From: a bacterium
Lineage (GTDB): Bacteria > Bdellovibrionota > Bdellovibrionia > Bdellovibrionales > Bdellovibrionaceae
Direction: 5' to 3'
Assembly (NCBI GenBank): GCA_019752925.1
Contig: JAIELP010000009.1
Coordinates: 62,001-126,000, forward strand
DNA length: 64,000 bases
How positions within the stretch are numbered: the first letter of the stretch is position 1; each line of letters starts with the position of its first letter. Positions 25,698 through 35,161 of the stretch are shown here, in pieces. The position numbers and the translations under genes were made by a program. The notes beneath the pieces are model-generated. The model was not told where the DNA came from, did no database searches, and worked only from the letters and a program-made list of their open reading frames with translations.

Positions 25698-28600
25698 GAA
25701 TGACCTCCTTCCGCTGCGTGCGACTCATTTTTAGGAGCCTCTTTTGAATCATGGTTTTCTGCATGACCGTGAGCTTGCTTCGTCTCTTTGTCGTTATTTC
25801 TGATTTTAGCCATGTAACGAACTGAAGGTTTTGCATACCATTCTTCTAATAAACCATAAGCGCGCGGCTCAGATTTGAAGACCTTAGCAACTTGTGAATT
25901 TTCATCATTTAAGTCACCGAAGGCGATTGCATTGGTAGGACATGCCGTTTGGCAGGCTACTTTAACGTCGCCATCTTTCAGTGCGCGACCTTCTGTTTTG
26001 GCTTTGTTTTTACCTTCTTTAATTCTTTGAACACAGAAAGTACATTTTTCCATTACGCCACGGGTACGAACCGACACTTCAGGATTTAAAGCCATGTGCA
26101 TAGGTTTTTCAATTAACTTAGCGTAATTGAACCAGTTGAAACGTCTTACTTTATATGGACAGTTATTAGAACAGTAACGAGTTCCAACGCAACGGTTGTA
26201 AACCATTTCGTTTAAACCTTCGCTGCTGTGAACTGTTGCGGCTACCGGACAAACAGTTTCGCAAGGAGCGTTGTCACAGTGTTGACACATTACCGGTTGA
26301 AATACCGCTTCTGCATTTTCAACATCGCCTGTGTAATAACGATCGATACGTATCCAGTGCATTTCACGGCCCTGCATAACATATTTTTTACCCACAACGT
26401 GGATGTTGTTTTCAGACTGACAAGCCGTCATACAAGCTGAACAACCTGTACACGTATTTAAATCAATCGCCATCCCCCATTTGTGTCCATTGTACTGGTG
26501 ACCAGACCATAAAGACCAAGTGTGATGACGGTGAATATTGGCTGACTTATTGCCTTCGTAATCTTTATTTGTTTGTTGAACAACGATTTGACGGCCTTCC
26601 ATTGAATCATGGCCCTGAGTTGTAACTAAGTCGTAATGCTTACCTGTTTTTTTAATTTCAACAGCTAAACCAGAGAATAATGTCTGACCATTTTTAACAG
26701 TCGAAAGTGGGAATGCATCAATACCGATACCATTACCTACTTTACCTGCGTGTTTACGACCGTAACCTATAGCTACTGCCACTACTCCGTCGTGTAAACC
26801 CGGTTGAATGTGAGCTGGAATTGTTATTTTCTTATCTCCAGCTTTCACTTCAACGATGTCGCCTTCTTTTAATTTCAAAGCTTCGGCTGTTTTAATTGAA
26901 AGACAAGCGTAGTTATCCCAAACGATTTTAGTAACAGGATCCGGTAACTCTTGTAACCATGCTACGTTGGCTAAAGTGCCGTCACCTAATTGAATTGTTG
27001 GATATAATGCTAATTCGTAAGCGCTGTCGGAAACTTTAGATTTAATAGATGCAAAAGCATCTGCTTTAAATGTACGTGCCGAAGCCGAAGAAGCCATCTC
27101 ACCTACTACACCGTTTTGTAATAAGTTATTCCAGAAGTCTTCGAAGTTTTGGCCTTTAGCTAATTTAGCTGCCATTTCTTCTTTCCAGAAAGCTCTTAAG
27201 TAGTCGTAGAAAGTTTCATAAGTAATTAAACGCTTAGGACCAACATTGGCCATATACGCCCAAGTCATTAATGACAACTGGAATGAACGCGTATCATACA
27301 TCGTGCGGATCAATGGCTGGTGAATTCCGTAAACGCCTTCAGCAAATTCTGAATCGCCCCAAGTTTCTAAAGCGTGATTATCGGTTGCGATAAAATGACA
27401 GAACTGTGAAGTTTCATCCATTTTGTCGCCAACATAAACTACAGTTGGAACTTTGGTTAGAGCCTCAGCAAAACCTAAATCTTTAGATAAAGCGTAAAGA
27501 GGATTAGATCTGTAGATAATTAATGTTTTAACAGAACCTGCGTTCATCTTTTTGATTAAATCAGAGAGAGCTTCGTAAGAAGCTGTTAAACGGTTGTTAC
27601 CTTTTTTAGCTAATACTGTTTTTCCTTCGTTACCTAAGATGCTGTTTAAGAAGTTAACTGCAATTTGTAAGTTTAAAGAATCTTCAGTTTTAGTTGCAAT
27701 ACCGCCGGCTACTACTAATGATTCCCCTGCGTTTTTAAGAAGATCTTCAGCTACTTTTTTGAAAGTTTCAGGAGAAATTTTTAAAGTTTCAGCGGCGTTT
27801 TTATATTTAGCCGCAACTGACTTAGCTGATTCACTACCACCCTGCTTAGCCATGACTTCATTTATCAAACCCATAACCACAGTTAACTGCTGTGAAGGTT
27901 TAATTTTGAAACGCATATCAGCGTTAGCGCCCGTTAAAGAGTAAGTAGAATCAAACGAGTACAGACGAGTCATTTTTTCAGGGTTTTTACGTCCCTCAGC
28001 AAACTGAGAAGTAAATTGAACCGGAGATAACCATGTACCTAAGAAGTCTGCATCGATTGAAACAATTGTTTTAGCTTTATCAAAACGATAAGCCGGAACA
28101 TTAGCATCACCGTAAGAAGCTTTTTGACCTTCAGCCACATCGTCATTGGCTAATGGTTCCCATGTTACGTGCTGAGTTCCGAAAGCTTTTCCGAAGTCTG
28201 CAATAACGGCAGCAGTTGCAGGTGAAGCAATATTACCTGATAAAATATATGAAGAACCTTTTTTAAGTTCTTCGACAACTTTTTTATCAAGATCTTCCCA
28301 AGAAACAGAAACTGTTTCTTTGTTGGTGCGTTTTTCATTTAATAAATTACGTTTAGGACCTTGCAATCTTTCAGGATCATATAAACCTAATAAAGAGGCC
28401 TGAGCTCTAGAGGATACAGCACCTTTATTTAAAGGATGCTTAGTATTACCTTCAATATGAACCGGACGGCCTTCGCGTGATTTAACAAGCAAGCCAAAAC
28501 CTTCTTGTCCGTCGAAGTAAGATGACGTGTACCAATTAGAAACCCCCAGAACTACTTCTTCAGGTTGTTTTACATAAGGAACTGTTTTTTGAACTGGACG

Positions 28601-28873
28601 GCGTATGCAACCGGCAGCGGTTGTTAAAGCCATCGATGCACCCATTAATTTAATAAATTCACGGCGTGCCCATTTATCGTTATCACCTTCTTTAGCCGCT
28701 TCTTCGCGGATAGGTGAAGACATAAACTCAGTTTGTAAAGCTTCGTTGAATTCCGGAGTGTCGTTCAGATCTTCAAAAGATTTCCAGTAAGTACGGTCTC
28801 TTTGAATAGCTGGACGAGCATTTTTTTTGTCGTCTTGATTTTGATGATCGTGATCATGTGAGTGTGTTTTCAT
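25694..28873 (-). CDS. actB: Alternative complex III iron-sulfur subunit ActB
   Basis: Large periplasmic subunit carrying Fe-S clusters. With the ATG at 28873 it is 1059 residues; an in-frame GTG/ATG reading back to 28897 would only extend a His-rich start (HSHDHDH). A twin-arginine lipoprotein signal is visible ([11 protein letters not shown]...TTAAGC), so it is exported folded. The N-terminal two thirds is the molybdopterin-oxidoreductase-like domain, which in characterised complexes binds no Mo cofactor. The C-terminal third is a ferredoxin-like domain with Cys groups [43 protein letters not shown] and CQTACP. The B1 and B2 parts are fused, as in most members. The C-terminal tail is charged and His-rich. 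Confidence 0.94.
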   Translation of the reverse strand: MKTHSHDHDHQNQDDKKNARPAIQRDRTYWKSFEDLNDTPEFNEALQTEFMSSPIREEAAKEGDNDKWARREFIKLMGASMALTTAAGCIRRPVQKTVPYVKQPEEVVLGVSNWYTSSYFDGQEGFGLLVKSREGRPVHIEGNTKHPLNKGAVSSRAQASLLGLYDPERLQGPKRNLLNEKRTNKETVSVSWEDLDKKVVEELKKGSSYILSGNIASPATAAVIADFGKAFGTQHVTWEPLANDDVAEGQKASYGDANVPAYRFDKAKTIVSIDADFLGTWLSPVQFTSQFAEGRKNPEKMTRLYSFDSTYSLTGANADMRFKIKPSQQLTVVMGLINEVMAKQGGSESAKSVAAKYKNAAETLKISPETFKKVAEDLLKNAGESLVVAGGIATKTEDSLNLQIAVNFLNSILGNEGKTVLAKKGNNRLTASYEALSDLIKKMNAGSVKTLIIYRSNPLYALSKDLGFAEALTKVPTVVYVGDKMDETSQFCHFIATDNHALETWGDSEFAEGVYGIHQPLIRTMYDTRSFQLSLMTWAYMANVGPKRLITYETFYDYLRAFWKEEMAAKLAKGQNFEDFWNNLLQNGVVGEMASSASARTFKADAFASIKSKVSDSAYELALYPTIQLGDGTLANVAWLQELPDPVTKIVWDNYACLSIKTAEALKLKEGDIVEVKAGDKKITIPAHIQPGLHDGVVAVAIGYGRKHAGKVGNGIGIDAFPLSTVKNGQTLFSGLAVEIKKTGKHYDLVTTQGHDSMEGRQIVVQQTNKDYEGNKSANIHRHHTWSLWSGHQYNGHKWGMAIDLNTCTGCSACMTACQSENNIHVVGKKYVMQGREMHWIRIDRYYTGDVENAEAVFQPVMCQHCDNAPCETVCPVAATVHSSEGLNEMVYNRCVGTRYCSNNCPYKVRRFNWFNYAKLIEKPMHMALNPEVSVRTRGVMEKCTFCVQRIKEGKNKAKTEGRALKDGDVKVACQTACPTNAIAFGDLNDENSQVAKVFKSEPRAYGLLEEWYAKPSVRYMAKIRNNDKETKQAHGHAENHDSKEAPKNESHAAEGGHS

Positions 28874-28884
28874 GTGATCTCTCT

Positions 28885-29442
28885 TTAGTGGTGGCAAGTT
28901 GTACAGTTAAGTGGAGCTTTGTTTTCAGGTTGTCTGTGGCAGTTAATACACCAGCCCATAGACAGATCAGAGTACTGATAAACTTTTTCCATTTTTTCGA
29001 TTGGCCCGTGACATGTTTGGCAGTTCACACCACGCGTGATATGCGCCGAGTGATTGAACTGAACGTGATCTGGAAGCATATGAACTTTAACCCATTCAAT
29101 TGGTTTTCCGTCAGCGTAGGCATCACGAATTTTTTTAATATTTTCTTTATCCGTTGCAACTTGTTGATGGCAATTCATACAAGTTGAGAGTGCCGGAACA
29201 TTTGAAGTTTTTGAGTACTCAACCTGATTGTGGCAGTACTGGCATTGGATATTGTGTTTACCCACATGTAATTCATGGCTAAACGGAATTGGTTGCTCGG
29301 GAGCATAACCACTGTTGTAACCAATACTTTTTGAAGCTCTTTCTCCAGCGTTAGGCGATTGCCATAAACATCCAGTAGAAAACATAAATGACGCGATCAA
29401 AGTAATCCCGCCCAACATCTGTTGCAGAAAACGAAGTTGCAT
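28885..29442 (-). CDS. actA: Alternative complex III pentaheme cytochrome c ActA
   Basis: Multiheme cytochrome of the complex, periplasmic and membrane-anchored. Five CXXCH sites are present: CQYCH, CMNCH, CQTCH, CINCH and CTTCH. An N-terminal hydrophobic helix ends in FSTGC (Cys25), a plausible lipobox. I prefer the ATG at 29442 because AAAAAAGG lies six bases upstream; the ATG at 29448 is too close to it. 185 residues is within the family range. It is the first act gene, 50 bases after ccsA, and leads into actB with an 11-base gap. Confidence 0.92.
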   Translation of the reverse strand: MQLRFLQQMLGGITLIASFMFSTGCLWQSPNAGERASKSIGYNSGYAPEQPIPFSHELHVGKHNIQCQYCHNQVEYSKTSNVPALSTCMNCHQQVATDKENIKKIRDAYADGKPIEWVKVHMLPDHVQFNHSAHITRGVNCQTCHGPIEKMEKVYQYSDLSMGWCINCHRQPENKAPLNCTTCHH

Positions 29443-29498
29443 AAACATCCTTTTTTCTATCTTTAAGTCTTTGATTTAAAAGAATTTATTGCAAATTG

Positions 29499-31178
29499 TC
29501 ACGTATGTTTTTTATCAATTGATTTTCGATTAGCATGAATGATGTAAGAGTAAGCAACAAACAATAAATGTAGTCCGACAAACACAGACACATACTCGAT
29601 GCCACCGGCACCGAAACCATAGGAATGAAGCCCTGCGCCAAGCACAAAGTTCACTCCATACCATGCCATAATAACAAGATTAAAAGTGATGACCCCAGCT
29701 GCAAGCATACCGAAATTTTTAAGCCAACCTATGAGGCGAGAATGCAACACTATAATGTACCCTAAGAGTGCAATTAGAGCCCAAGTTTCTTTTGGATCCC
29801 ATCCCCAGAAGCGCCCCCAAGAATAATCGGCCCAGATACCACCTAAAATAATTCCTGGTGCTAAAAATGCCACTCCGATTTGCATCGAACGATACACTCC
29901 AGTGGTGATTTTTTGGATTTTATCCGTGTGCTTATTTTCATCTAATACAAAATAAATCAAACCTAAATCGCCCAAACCAAACGCCAACAAAAAAGCCGCG
30001 TAAGAAATTGTAATCGTCATCACATGAACAATGAGCCAATAGTTGCTTCTTAAAACTGCCTCTAAAGGTTGCAAACTAGGATCTAAAATTGCGGGAGCTG
30101 AGTCTGCTATAATTAAGGCAAAAAGCCCCATCAAACTTCCACCTAAAAGAATTACGCGGAATTTATAAACTAACTCTAGTATGATCGCAAACAATACAGC
30201 ACCGAAAGAAGCCCACACAACTGTCTCATACATATTAGATACAGGCGGACGCTCAGCTAAATAAATGCGGAAAGCAAAACCAAAAACATGCAAAGCTAAG
30301 CCGATTGAAACAAAAAACCAAGCCAATGCCATTCCGTTTTTTGTTTCACGTATCCAGATGAAAATTAAAATTAAAGAGGCCAATAAATAGCAAATGTAGG
30401 CCCAGCGAAATGGATGAAAATCGTTATACATCACTTCGGTTTTAACTTTAGTACTGGCCGCATACTTAGTGGCGTCTGATTTTCGCGCTAAGTCTTCAAA
30501 GGACAGAATAAATTTATCCAGATTTACGGCAGCTTCTTTCAATTGTTCTGGAGTTGCGGCTGGATCGGTTTTCATTCCTAAATAAGTAGCCACAGCCTTA
30601 CTGATTTCCATGAAGGCCGGCTGCACTTCTGCAGGTAATTCAGCAACAGAAAGCCATGAAACCTGAGTCGGTAAAGGATAGACTTTTAACAGGTTTCCTG
30701 AAGCCATTTCGCGAAAAACAAAAAACTGGTTCTCAATACGTTGAATAGCTTGATAATAAGGCGTCAGCTTTTCTTTTGTGTCGCGTTTATTTTGCAACTC
30801 CTGCATTAGGTTACTGAAGTTTTCAGAGGTGAAAAGTTCATCACCAGTAAAATGTTTTTTATCTATAGGCAGCTTTAGTTTCTCTAAAATTTCATGGTGC
30901 TTAACTTCAAAAAGTGGTCGCTTAATCCAGCTTTCAGGTGAAAGCATCCAGGTTAAAACAACCCAATGCGCCTCAACAGCTGGAGAATCTTCTTTGGGTT
31001 TATAAGTTTTTTTTCCGTACACAAGCTCCAGTGTTTCTTTTGCAAAAGTGTCAAAAGGCTTGATACGTCCCGAGTCCTGAACCGGCAGATAGCGAATTTG
31101 GTCTCCGTCTTTTGCCAATAAGTTCTGGGAAAATATTAATTGCGACAAAATAAGTACTAAAAAAATTAAATGCTTCAT
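29499..31178 (-). CDS. ccsA: Cytochrome c biogenesis protein CcsA (system II)
   Basis: Heme-handling half of the system II synthase that attaches heme to apocytochromes c. A signal peptide and a roughly 230-residue periplasmic domain come first (DGDQIRYLPVQDSGRIKPFDTFAKETLE). The multipass part contains the diagnostic tryptophan-rich heme motif WGRFWGWDPKETWALIAL near residue 455-470, with flanking His residues (RSNYWLIVHVMTITISY and LHSRLIGW). The extra N-terminal periplasmic domain makes it longer (559) than short CcsA proteins and is seen in several Bacteroidetes- and delta-type proteins. It overlaps resB by four bases (ATGA) and supplies heme attachment for ActA and ActE just downstream. 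Confidence 0.92.
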   Translation of the reverse strand: MKHLIFLVLILSQLIFSQNLLAKDGDQIRYLPVQDSGRIKPFDTFAKETLELVYGKKTYKPKEDSPAVEAHWVVLTWMLSPESWIKRPLFEVKHHEILEKLKLPIDKKHFTGDELFTSENFSNLMQELQNKRDTKEKLTPYYQAIQRIENQFFVFREMASGNLLKVYPLPTQVSWLSVAELPAEVQPAFMEISKAVATYLGMKTDPAATPEQLKEAAVNLDKFILSFEDLARKSDATKYAASTKVKTEVMYNDFHPFRWAYICYLLASLILIFIWIRETKNGMALAWFFVSIGLALHVFGFAFRIYLAERPPVSNMYETVVWASFGAVLFAIILELVYKFRVILLGGSLMGLFALIIADSAPAILDPSLQPLEAVLRSNYWLIVHVMTITISYAAFLLAFGLGDLGLIYFVLDENKHTDKIQKITTGVYRSMQIGVAFLAPGIILGGIWADYSWGRFWGWDPKETWALIALLGYIIVLHSRLIGWLKNFGMLAAGVITFNLVIMAWYGVNFVLGAGLHSYGFGAGGIEYVSVFVGLHLLFVAYSYIIHANRKSIDKKHT

Positions 31179-32569
31179 ATGGCTGTTGCCCTTTTACGAC
31201 GTTGATAAAATAACCAAACTATACCCAGCGAAAATATTAAAGAGCCTGCATACTTAATAGGCCGCCCCGGATCTTGGTTTATAGAAAAAACCGAAGCCAC
31301 CGGCTCGCCGGTTTGCTCATCTTCCTGAAAGCTGGCTTGATAAATTGTATAGCCCATAAACTTCAAAGGCTCGTTCATAGATATGACTTGTTCTATACTG
31401 ATAGAGTTAGCGGTACTTACGGCTTCGACCTGACTGGCGTACTCCATGGCTCTCATTGTTCCCTGGTAGCGCTGCACTTCGAATTTATTTAATTTTAAAT
31501 CAAAACCTAGGTCGATGCGTCGGTTTTGATAACTTAAGAGATAAGCACTTTGAGTGCCGAAAAGTTTAACGATATCGTTTAGGGCTAGCCATCTTTCAAT
31601 ATCTTTGTGCTTAATTTTTATAGCTGCCGTGGTGAGCGGAGTTGGGCGCTCCATTGTTAAAACTTCGTATTCTTCTTGGGCGCGCGGTAAATAATCCAGG
31701 AGCCTTAATTCCAAACCCATCCAACCTGTTGAAACTACATCACCGATTTTTATAAAGCCGGAGCGTTTGGCACTTTTCACATCTTTATAAAAAATCGTGT
31801 ATCTGAGCTTATCCGCATCTATTGGAGTTAAATAAACTTCGTTCTCTTTGGTTTCCGATTGAGGAGTTTCACCAAGGTATACTTTTGCCGGACCTAAATT
31901 AAAAACGGCGGTTTTATCTTTTTTAGGCTGAGTTATTTGTTCGACCTGTTTAACATTGGCATTCATCAACTGGAAACGTATTGAAGAACCTGAACTTTCA
32001 TCTTGACTGATTTTAACCTTGTTTTGCAAACGAGCATATTTTGCATAGTTAATGATTTCAATTTTATCATCACCTAAGTTGAGCAAAAATGGTTTGCTCT
32101 CCGACGGTGGAGAATGGAAAAAATTAACTTCTCGGTCTACAACTTTAGAGTATCGATCTCCATCAAAAGTGGCGTACACAACTAAATCAGTTTCAGGCAC
32201 TGAAACCATATTGTTTTTTCCGTTGATGTTGACCGACATTTGACCGTCAAGACCGTATTTATAAGTGACATAGCCGCCTAATATTAAAATAATAAGCCCT
32301 GCATGAACCGTTATAAAAGGATAATGCTTCAACTGCCATGGCCAACGATCAACTACCACAATGGTTAAGTTGTAAACAAGCAGCCCCATGGCTGTCCACA
32401 TCATCCAAGAATAGTAAACCATTTCTTTAGCCGCATAGGCATCGAATTCGGCCTCTACAAACGTTCCCCAGGCTGTCAAAATTGCAATAGATACCATGAC
32501 AGGAATACCCAACTGAAATGAGCTTGAAAATCTCCAGAATTTATTAACGATTTTATTCTTAAAAACCAT
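31175..32569 (-). CDS. resB: Cytochrome c biogenesis protein ResB/Ccs1 (system II)
   Basis: Partner of CcsA in system II cytochrome c assembly. Three transmembrane helices lie at about 15-35, 50-70 and 82-102 (KHYPFITVHAGLIILILGGYVTYKYG contains a likely heme-handling His). A large periplasmic domain of about 320 residues follows, then a final helix (YAGSLIFSLGIVWLFYQRRKR). ResB-like GYTIYQASFQEDEQTGEPVASVFSINQDPGRPIKYAG near the end is characteristic. 464 residues is normal. It precedes ccsA with coupled stop/start and follows the amidohydrolase gene by 19 bases. Confidence 0.9.
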   Translation of the reverse strand: MVFKNKIVNKFWRFSSSFQLGIPVMVSIAILTAWGTFVEAEFDAYAAKEMVYYSWMMWTAMGLLVYNLTIVVVDRWPWQLKHYPFITVHAGLIILILGGYVTYKYGLDGQMSVNINGKNNMVSVPETDLVVYATFDGDRYSKVVDREVNFFHSPPSESKPFLLNLGDDKIEIINYAKYARLQNKVKISQDESSGSSIRFQLMNANVKQVEQITQPKKDKTAVFNLGPAKVYLGETPQSETKENEVYLTPIDADKLRYTIFYKDVKSAKRSGFIKIGDVVSTGWMGLELRLLDYLPRAQEEYEVLTMERPTPLTTAAIKIKHKDIERWLALNDIVKLFGTQSAYLLSYQNRRIDLGFDLKLNKFEVQRYQGTMRAMEYASQVEAVSTANSISIEQVISMNEPLKFMGYTIYQASFQEDEQTGEPVASVFSINQDPGRPIKYAGSLIFSLGIVWLFYQRRKRATAI

Positions 32570-32588
32570 GCGTTTTTAAAAGCTACCC

Positions 32589-33413
32589 TTATAAACTAAT
32601 TTTGGGAAGCTCTGTCTTTATATATGTAAGGGCCTTAGTTAACTTATTTTGAATCTCTGCATGTTGAGGCAAAAGCTGTTTAGTTTTTTCATCCATGTAA
32701 ATACTGCGATTCAGTTCAACTTGAATTGCATGCTGCCCTTGATTCGGATGCCCATACTGCTCGGTGACGCGTCCACCCATGTAAGGCCAATTGTAACCCA
32801 CTTTAAATCCACAAATTGCATAAGCCGCAATCACTAAATCGCGGTATTTGGGATGACAGCTTTTACCAAGACAATCACTGATTACAACGTCAGCACGTCT
32901 CTCGCCAGGATCCCGATGCATACGAGTACCCAAAGAAGGCATTGAGTGTGCGTCTAAATGGAAAACATTTTTAAAATTTTTATTTTTAAAAATGTTATAG
33001 TGATTACGCACTCCTGCATGGAAAGGCTCATAGATCAGTTGAGTTAATTCCTCGTGTGCTTGCCGAGCCATGGGCGCAGGCATCAGGCGAACCTCATTCT
33101 TGGTCATCACCCAATGGTACCCGTCATAATGAGTGCCTTCCGGCTTAGGTGCACCAACAACAGAAGAAGCGTCTATGTCGCTTGGAATGCGATTTAAATC
33201 TACAGCATAGCGATGCCAATCTGTTAACTGATGAGGGATTTCAAGAGCTTCGAATGCCGGTTTATATAATAAATCAACAAAACGATCCACATCCGACATC
33301 AAAATTTCCTCAGGCAAAGCTTTAAGCCAAGGAGTTATTTCCGGAACCTTTTCACCCGAATGCGGAATTGAAACAAAAAATGGAACTGTTTGGTTCGTGT
33401 ACTGCTGATTCAT
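32589..33413 (-). CDS. N-formylglutamate amidohydrolase-family protein
   Basis: Zn-dependent amidohydrolase of the FGase fold, whose known members release formate from N-formylglutamate in histidine breakdown. Seen: PFFVSIPHSGEKVPE (11-25), DVDRFVDLLY, AVDLNR, HLDAHSMPSLGTRMHRDPGERRADVVISD and the late QHAIQVELNRSIYMDE. These carry His and Glu residues expected as zinc ligands or acid/base. I chose the ATG at 33413, preceded by AGGG; the reading from 33431 would overlap the divergent transcript's leader. 274 residues. No hut gene is near, and the gene reads on into resB-ccsA, so its role here may not be histidine catabolism. Confidence 0.85.
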   Translation of the reverse strand: MNQQYTNQTVPFFVSIPHSGEKVPEITPWLKALPEEILMSDVDRFVDLLYKPAFEALEIPHQLTDWHRYAVDLNRIPSDIDASSVVGAPKPEGTHYDGYHWVMTKNEVRLMPAPMARQAHEELTQLIYEPFHAGVRNHYNIFKNKNFKNVFHLDAHSMPSLGTRMHRDPGERRADVVISDCLGKSCHPKYRDLVIAAYAICGFKVGYNWPYMGGRVTEQYGHPNQGQHAIQVELNRSIYMDEKTKQLLPQHAEIQNKLTKALTYIKTELPKISL

Positions 33414-33450
33414 GTTTGACACCCTCGCCAACCTCTATTGGAATGTATAT

Positions 33451-34014
33451 ATGAAAATTTACACAAAAACCGGCGATAAAGGAACTACAAAACTTGTTGA
33501 TGGCTCGTGCGTTGAAAAGTTCAACCCGCGCGTTGAGGCCTATGGCTGCGTGGACGAACTTAATTCCAGCTTGGGTGTGGTTAGAAGCTCATTACAAAAC
33601 AACACCCAATTCACTGAATTAAATCAGCACATTGAAATAATTCAGAATCAGTTATTTTCGGCAGGCTCACTTTTAGCCACAGGCGATATTGCTGTATTTA
33701 ACAAACTTCCACAGATCCAAGAAAAACACATACAACAATTGGAAGTTTGGATTGATAAGTACACCGAACCACTTCCCAGTTTAAAAAATTTCATTTTGCC
33801 CTGTGGCGATATTACCGCTAGCTTTTTACACGTCAGCAGAACCGCCTGTCGTCGAGCCGAAAGGCGCAGCAGCGAAATTTACACCCAAGAAGACCACTAC
33901 CAAAATGTTTTAATTTATCTGAATCGCTTAAGTGATTTGTTATTTACTTGGGCTCGTTGGGTTAATTTAAAGCAAAATCAGCCTGAGACTATCTGGAAAA
34001 AAGAAAATGTCTAA
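33451..34014 (+). CDS. Cob(I)alamin/corrinoid adenosyltransferase, PduO type
   Basis: Transfers the adenosyl group of ATP to Co(I) corrinoid to make adenosylcobalamin. MKIYTKTGDKGTTKLVDGS (1-19) is the ATP-binding N-terminal signature. VEAYGCVDELNSSLG (30-44) and FILPCGDITASFLHVSRTACRRAERR (about 115-140) are the other conserved blocks, with the RRAERR arginines at the active site. The start is the ATG at 33451; a longer reading from 33412 adds 13 residues that overlap the divergent gene's start and do not fit the family. 187 residues is normal. The stop lies inside the next gene (8-base overlap). Confidence 0.93.
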   Translation: MKIYTKTGDKGTTKLVDGSCVEKFNPRVEAYGCVDELNSSLGVVRSSLQNNTQFTELNQHIEIIQNQLFSAGSLLATGDIAVFNKLPQIQEKHIQQLEVWIDKYTEPLPSLKNFILPCGDITASFLHVSRTACRRAERRSSEIYTQEDHYQNVLIYLNRLSDLLFTWARWVNLKQNQPETIWKKENV

Positions 34015-35146
34015 AGAGGATTTAGTTCTCGAAGAAGCTACGCCGGAAAACTCAGATAAATTAAATGAGTTTTTCACTTCAGTACCTTTGCGCGGCGAAA
34101 TTGATGTTAAAATCCAACGAGAACACAGCTTTTTTTCATTTTATCAGCGCATCGGTCTCGAATATAAAACTTTTGTTATTAAAGATGCTGATGAAGTTGT
34201 TGGTACCGCCTCGTTTCTATTTAAAAACCTGAGCTTTCAGAACCGTGTTTTAAAATTAGCTCAGGCTTGCGATTTACGAATTTCTTCCAACCGTAAAGTC
34301 ATTATGTCGTGGTCAAAATTTTTCCATCCGATTCTGGAAAAATTACGCGACGAAAATAAGTGCGATGGCTTTATCACATCTATTAACCAAACTGAAACTC
34401 AGGCGATGAATGCCTTCATACGTCCTAAAATTAAAAGAGCTCATCAGCCGCAGTACTCACTTGCAAGATCTTATCACTTAGTGTCTATCCATGGCTTTTA
34501 CCCGTTCATTAATCCTGTAAATAAAAATATCAAAGTTCGCCCTTACCAAAGTTCGGATAAAGCGGCCTTGGTGGAATACCTCGGACAAATCTGCAAAAAA
34601 ACAGATTTTATACCGCATGAATTAACGGAAAACCCCGAAGATTATATTAATAAATCTTTACTGTATTCCTGGAGTCAGTTTTTAATAGCATTTGATTCTA
34701 CAAATAAAATTATCGGCTGCGTACAACCTATCAGCTCAAGCCTGATACAGGATTACTTACCTCAGGATTACAGCTCACAATCCCACAATTTGCGGCAGTT
34801 TTTAAAGGCGGCTCAGCTATTAGGTTTTGGCCGCAGACTAACTCGTCCGTTTTCACGAAGCCAAAAGCAAGAAGCCTTAAGCTTCAGACTTTTACACTTC
34901 TTAAGCGCAAGCCATCCTGAGGTTTTTAATGCGTTAGTTCGCGCCAGTTATAAAACTTCATTACAAAATGAATTCTTAATGTATGCCTATGAAGTGTCCG
35001 ATTATAAAAAACGACCGCCTAAGGGCAGTATCTATTCTGAAATTCCTTACGGGCTTTATTCGATAGAAACTGCGGATCGTGATTTTTTACCAGAATTAAG
35101 TTTGTTAAATACAACACCAGTTTGGCTGGATTTTATCTGGTTTTAG
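34007..35146 (+). CDS. GNAT-like N-acetyltransferase-domain protein
   Basis: Putative acyltransferase of unknown substrate. The first 100 residues (EEATPENSDKLNEFFTSVPLRGEIDVKIQREHSFF...VIKDADEVVGTASFLFKN) resemble the N-terminal beta-strand/V-E-x-x-G region of GNAT proteins. A second similar block starts near 180 (IKVRPYQSSDKAALVEYLGQI...IGCVQPISSS), which suggests two tandem GNAT-like halves. No acetyl-CoA pyrophosphate loop (QxxGxG/A) is clearly readable in either half, so activity is unsure. It is coupled to the cobalamin adenosyltransferase gene by an 8-base overlap. The pairing gives no evident pathway. Confidence 0.62.
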   Translation: MSKEDLVLEEATPENSDKLNEFFTSVPLRGEIDVKIQREHSFFSFYQRIGLEYKTFVIKDADEVVGTASFLFKNLSFQNRVLKLAQACDLRISSNRKVIMSWSKFFHPILEKLRDENKCDGFITSINQTETQAMNAFIRPKIKRAHQPQYSLARSYHLVSIHGFYPFINPVNKNIKVRPYQSSDKAALVEYLGQICKKTDFIPHELTENPEDYINKSLLYSWSQFLIAFDSTNKIIGCVQPISSSLIQDYLPQDYSSQSHNLRQFLKAAQLLGFGRRLTRPFSRSQKQEALSFRLLHFLSASHPEVFNALVRASYKTSLQNEFLMYAYEVSDYKKRPPKGSIYSEIPYGLYSIETADRDFLPELSLLNTTPVWLDFIWF

Positions 35147-35161
35147 CTTTGGTGATTAAAT

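Noticed and set aside
28873..28897. actB start at 28897
   Set aside because: It would overlap the end of actA; the ATG at 28873 has an AGAGAG-type site and reads into the same frame.
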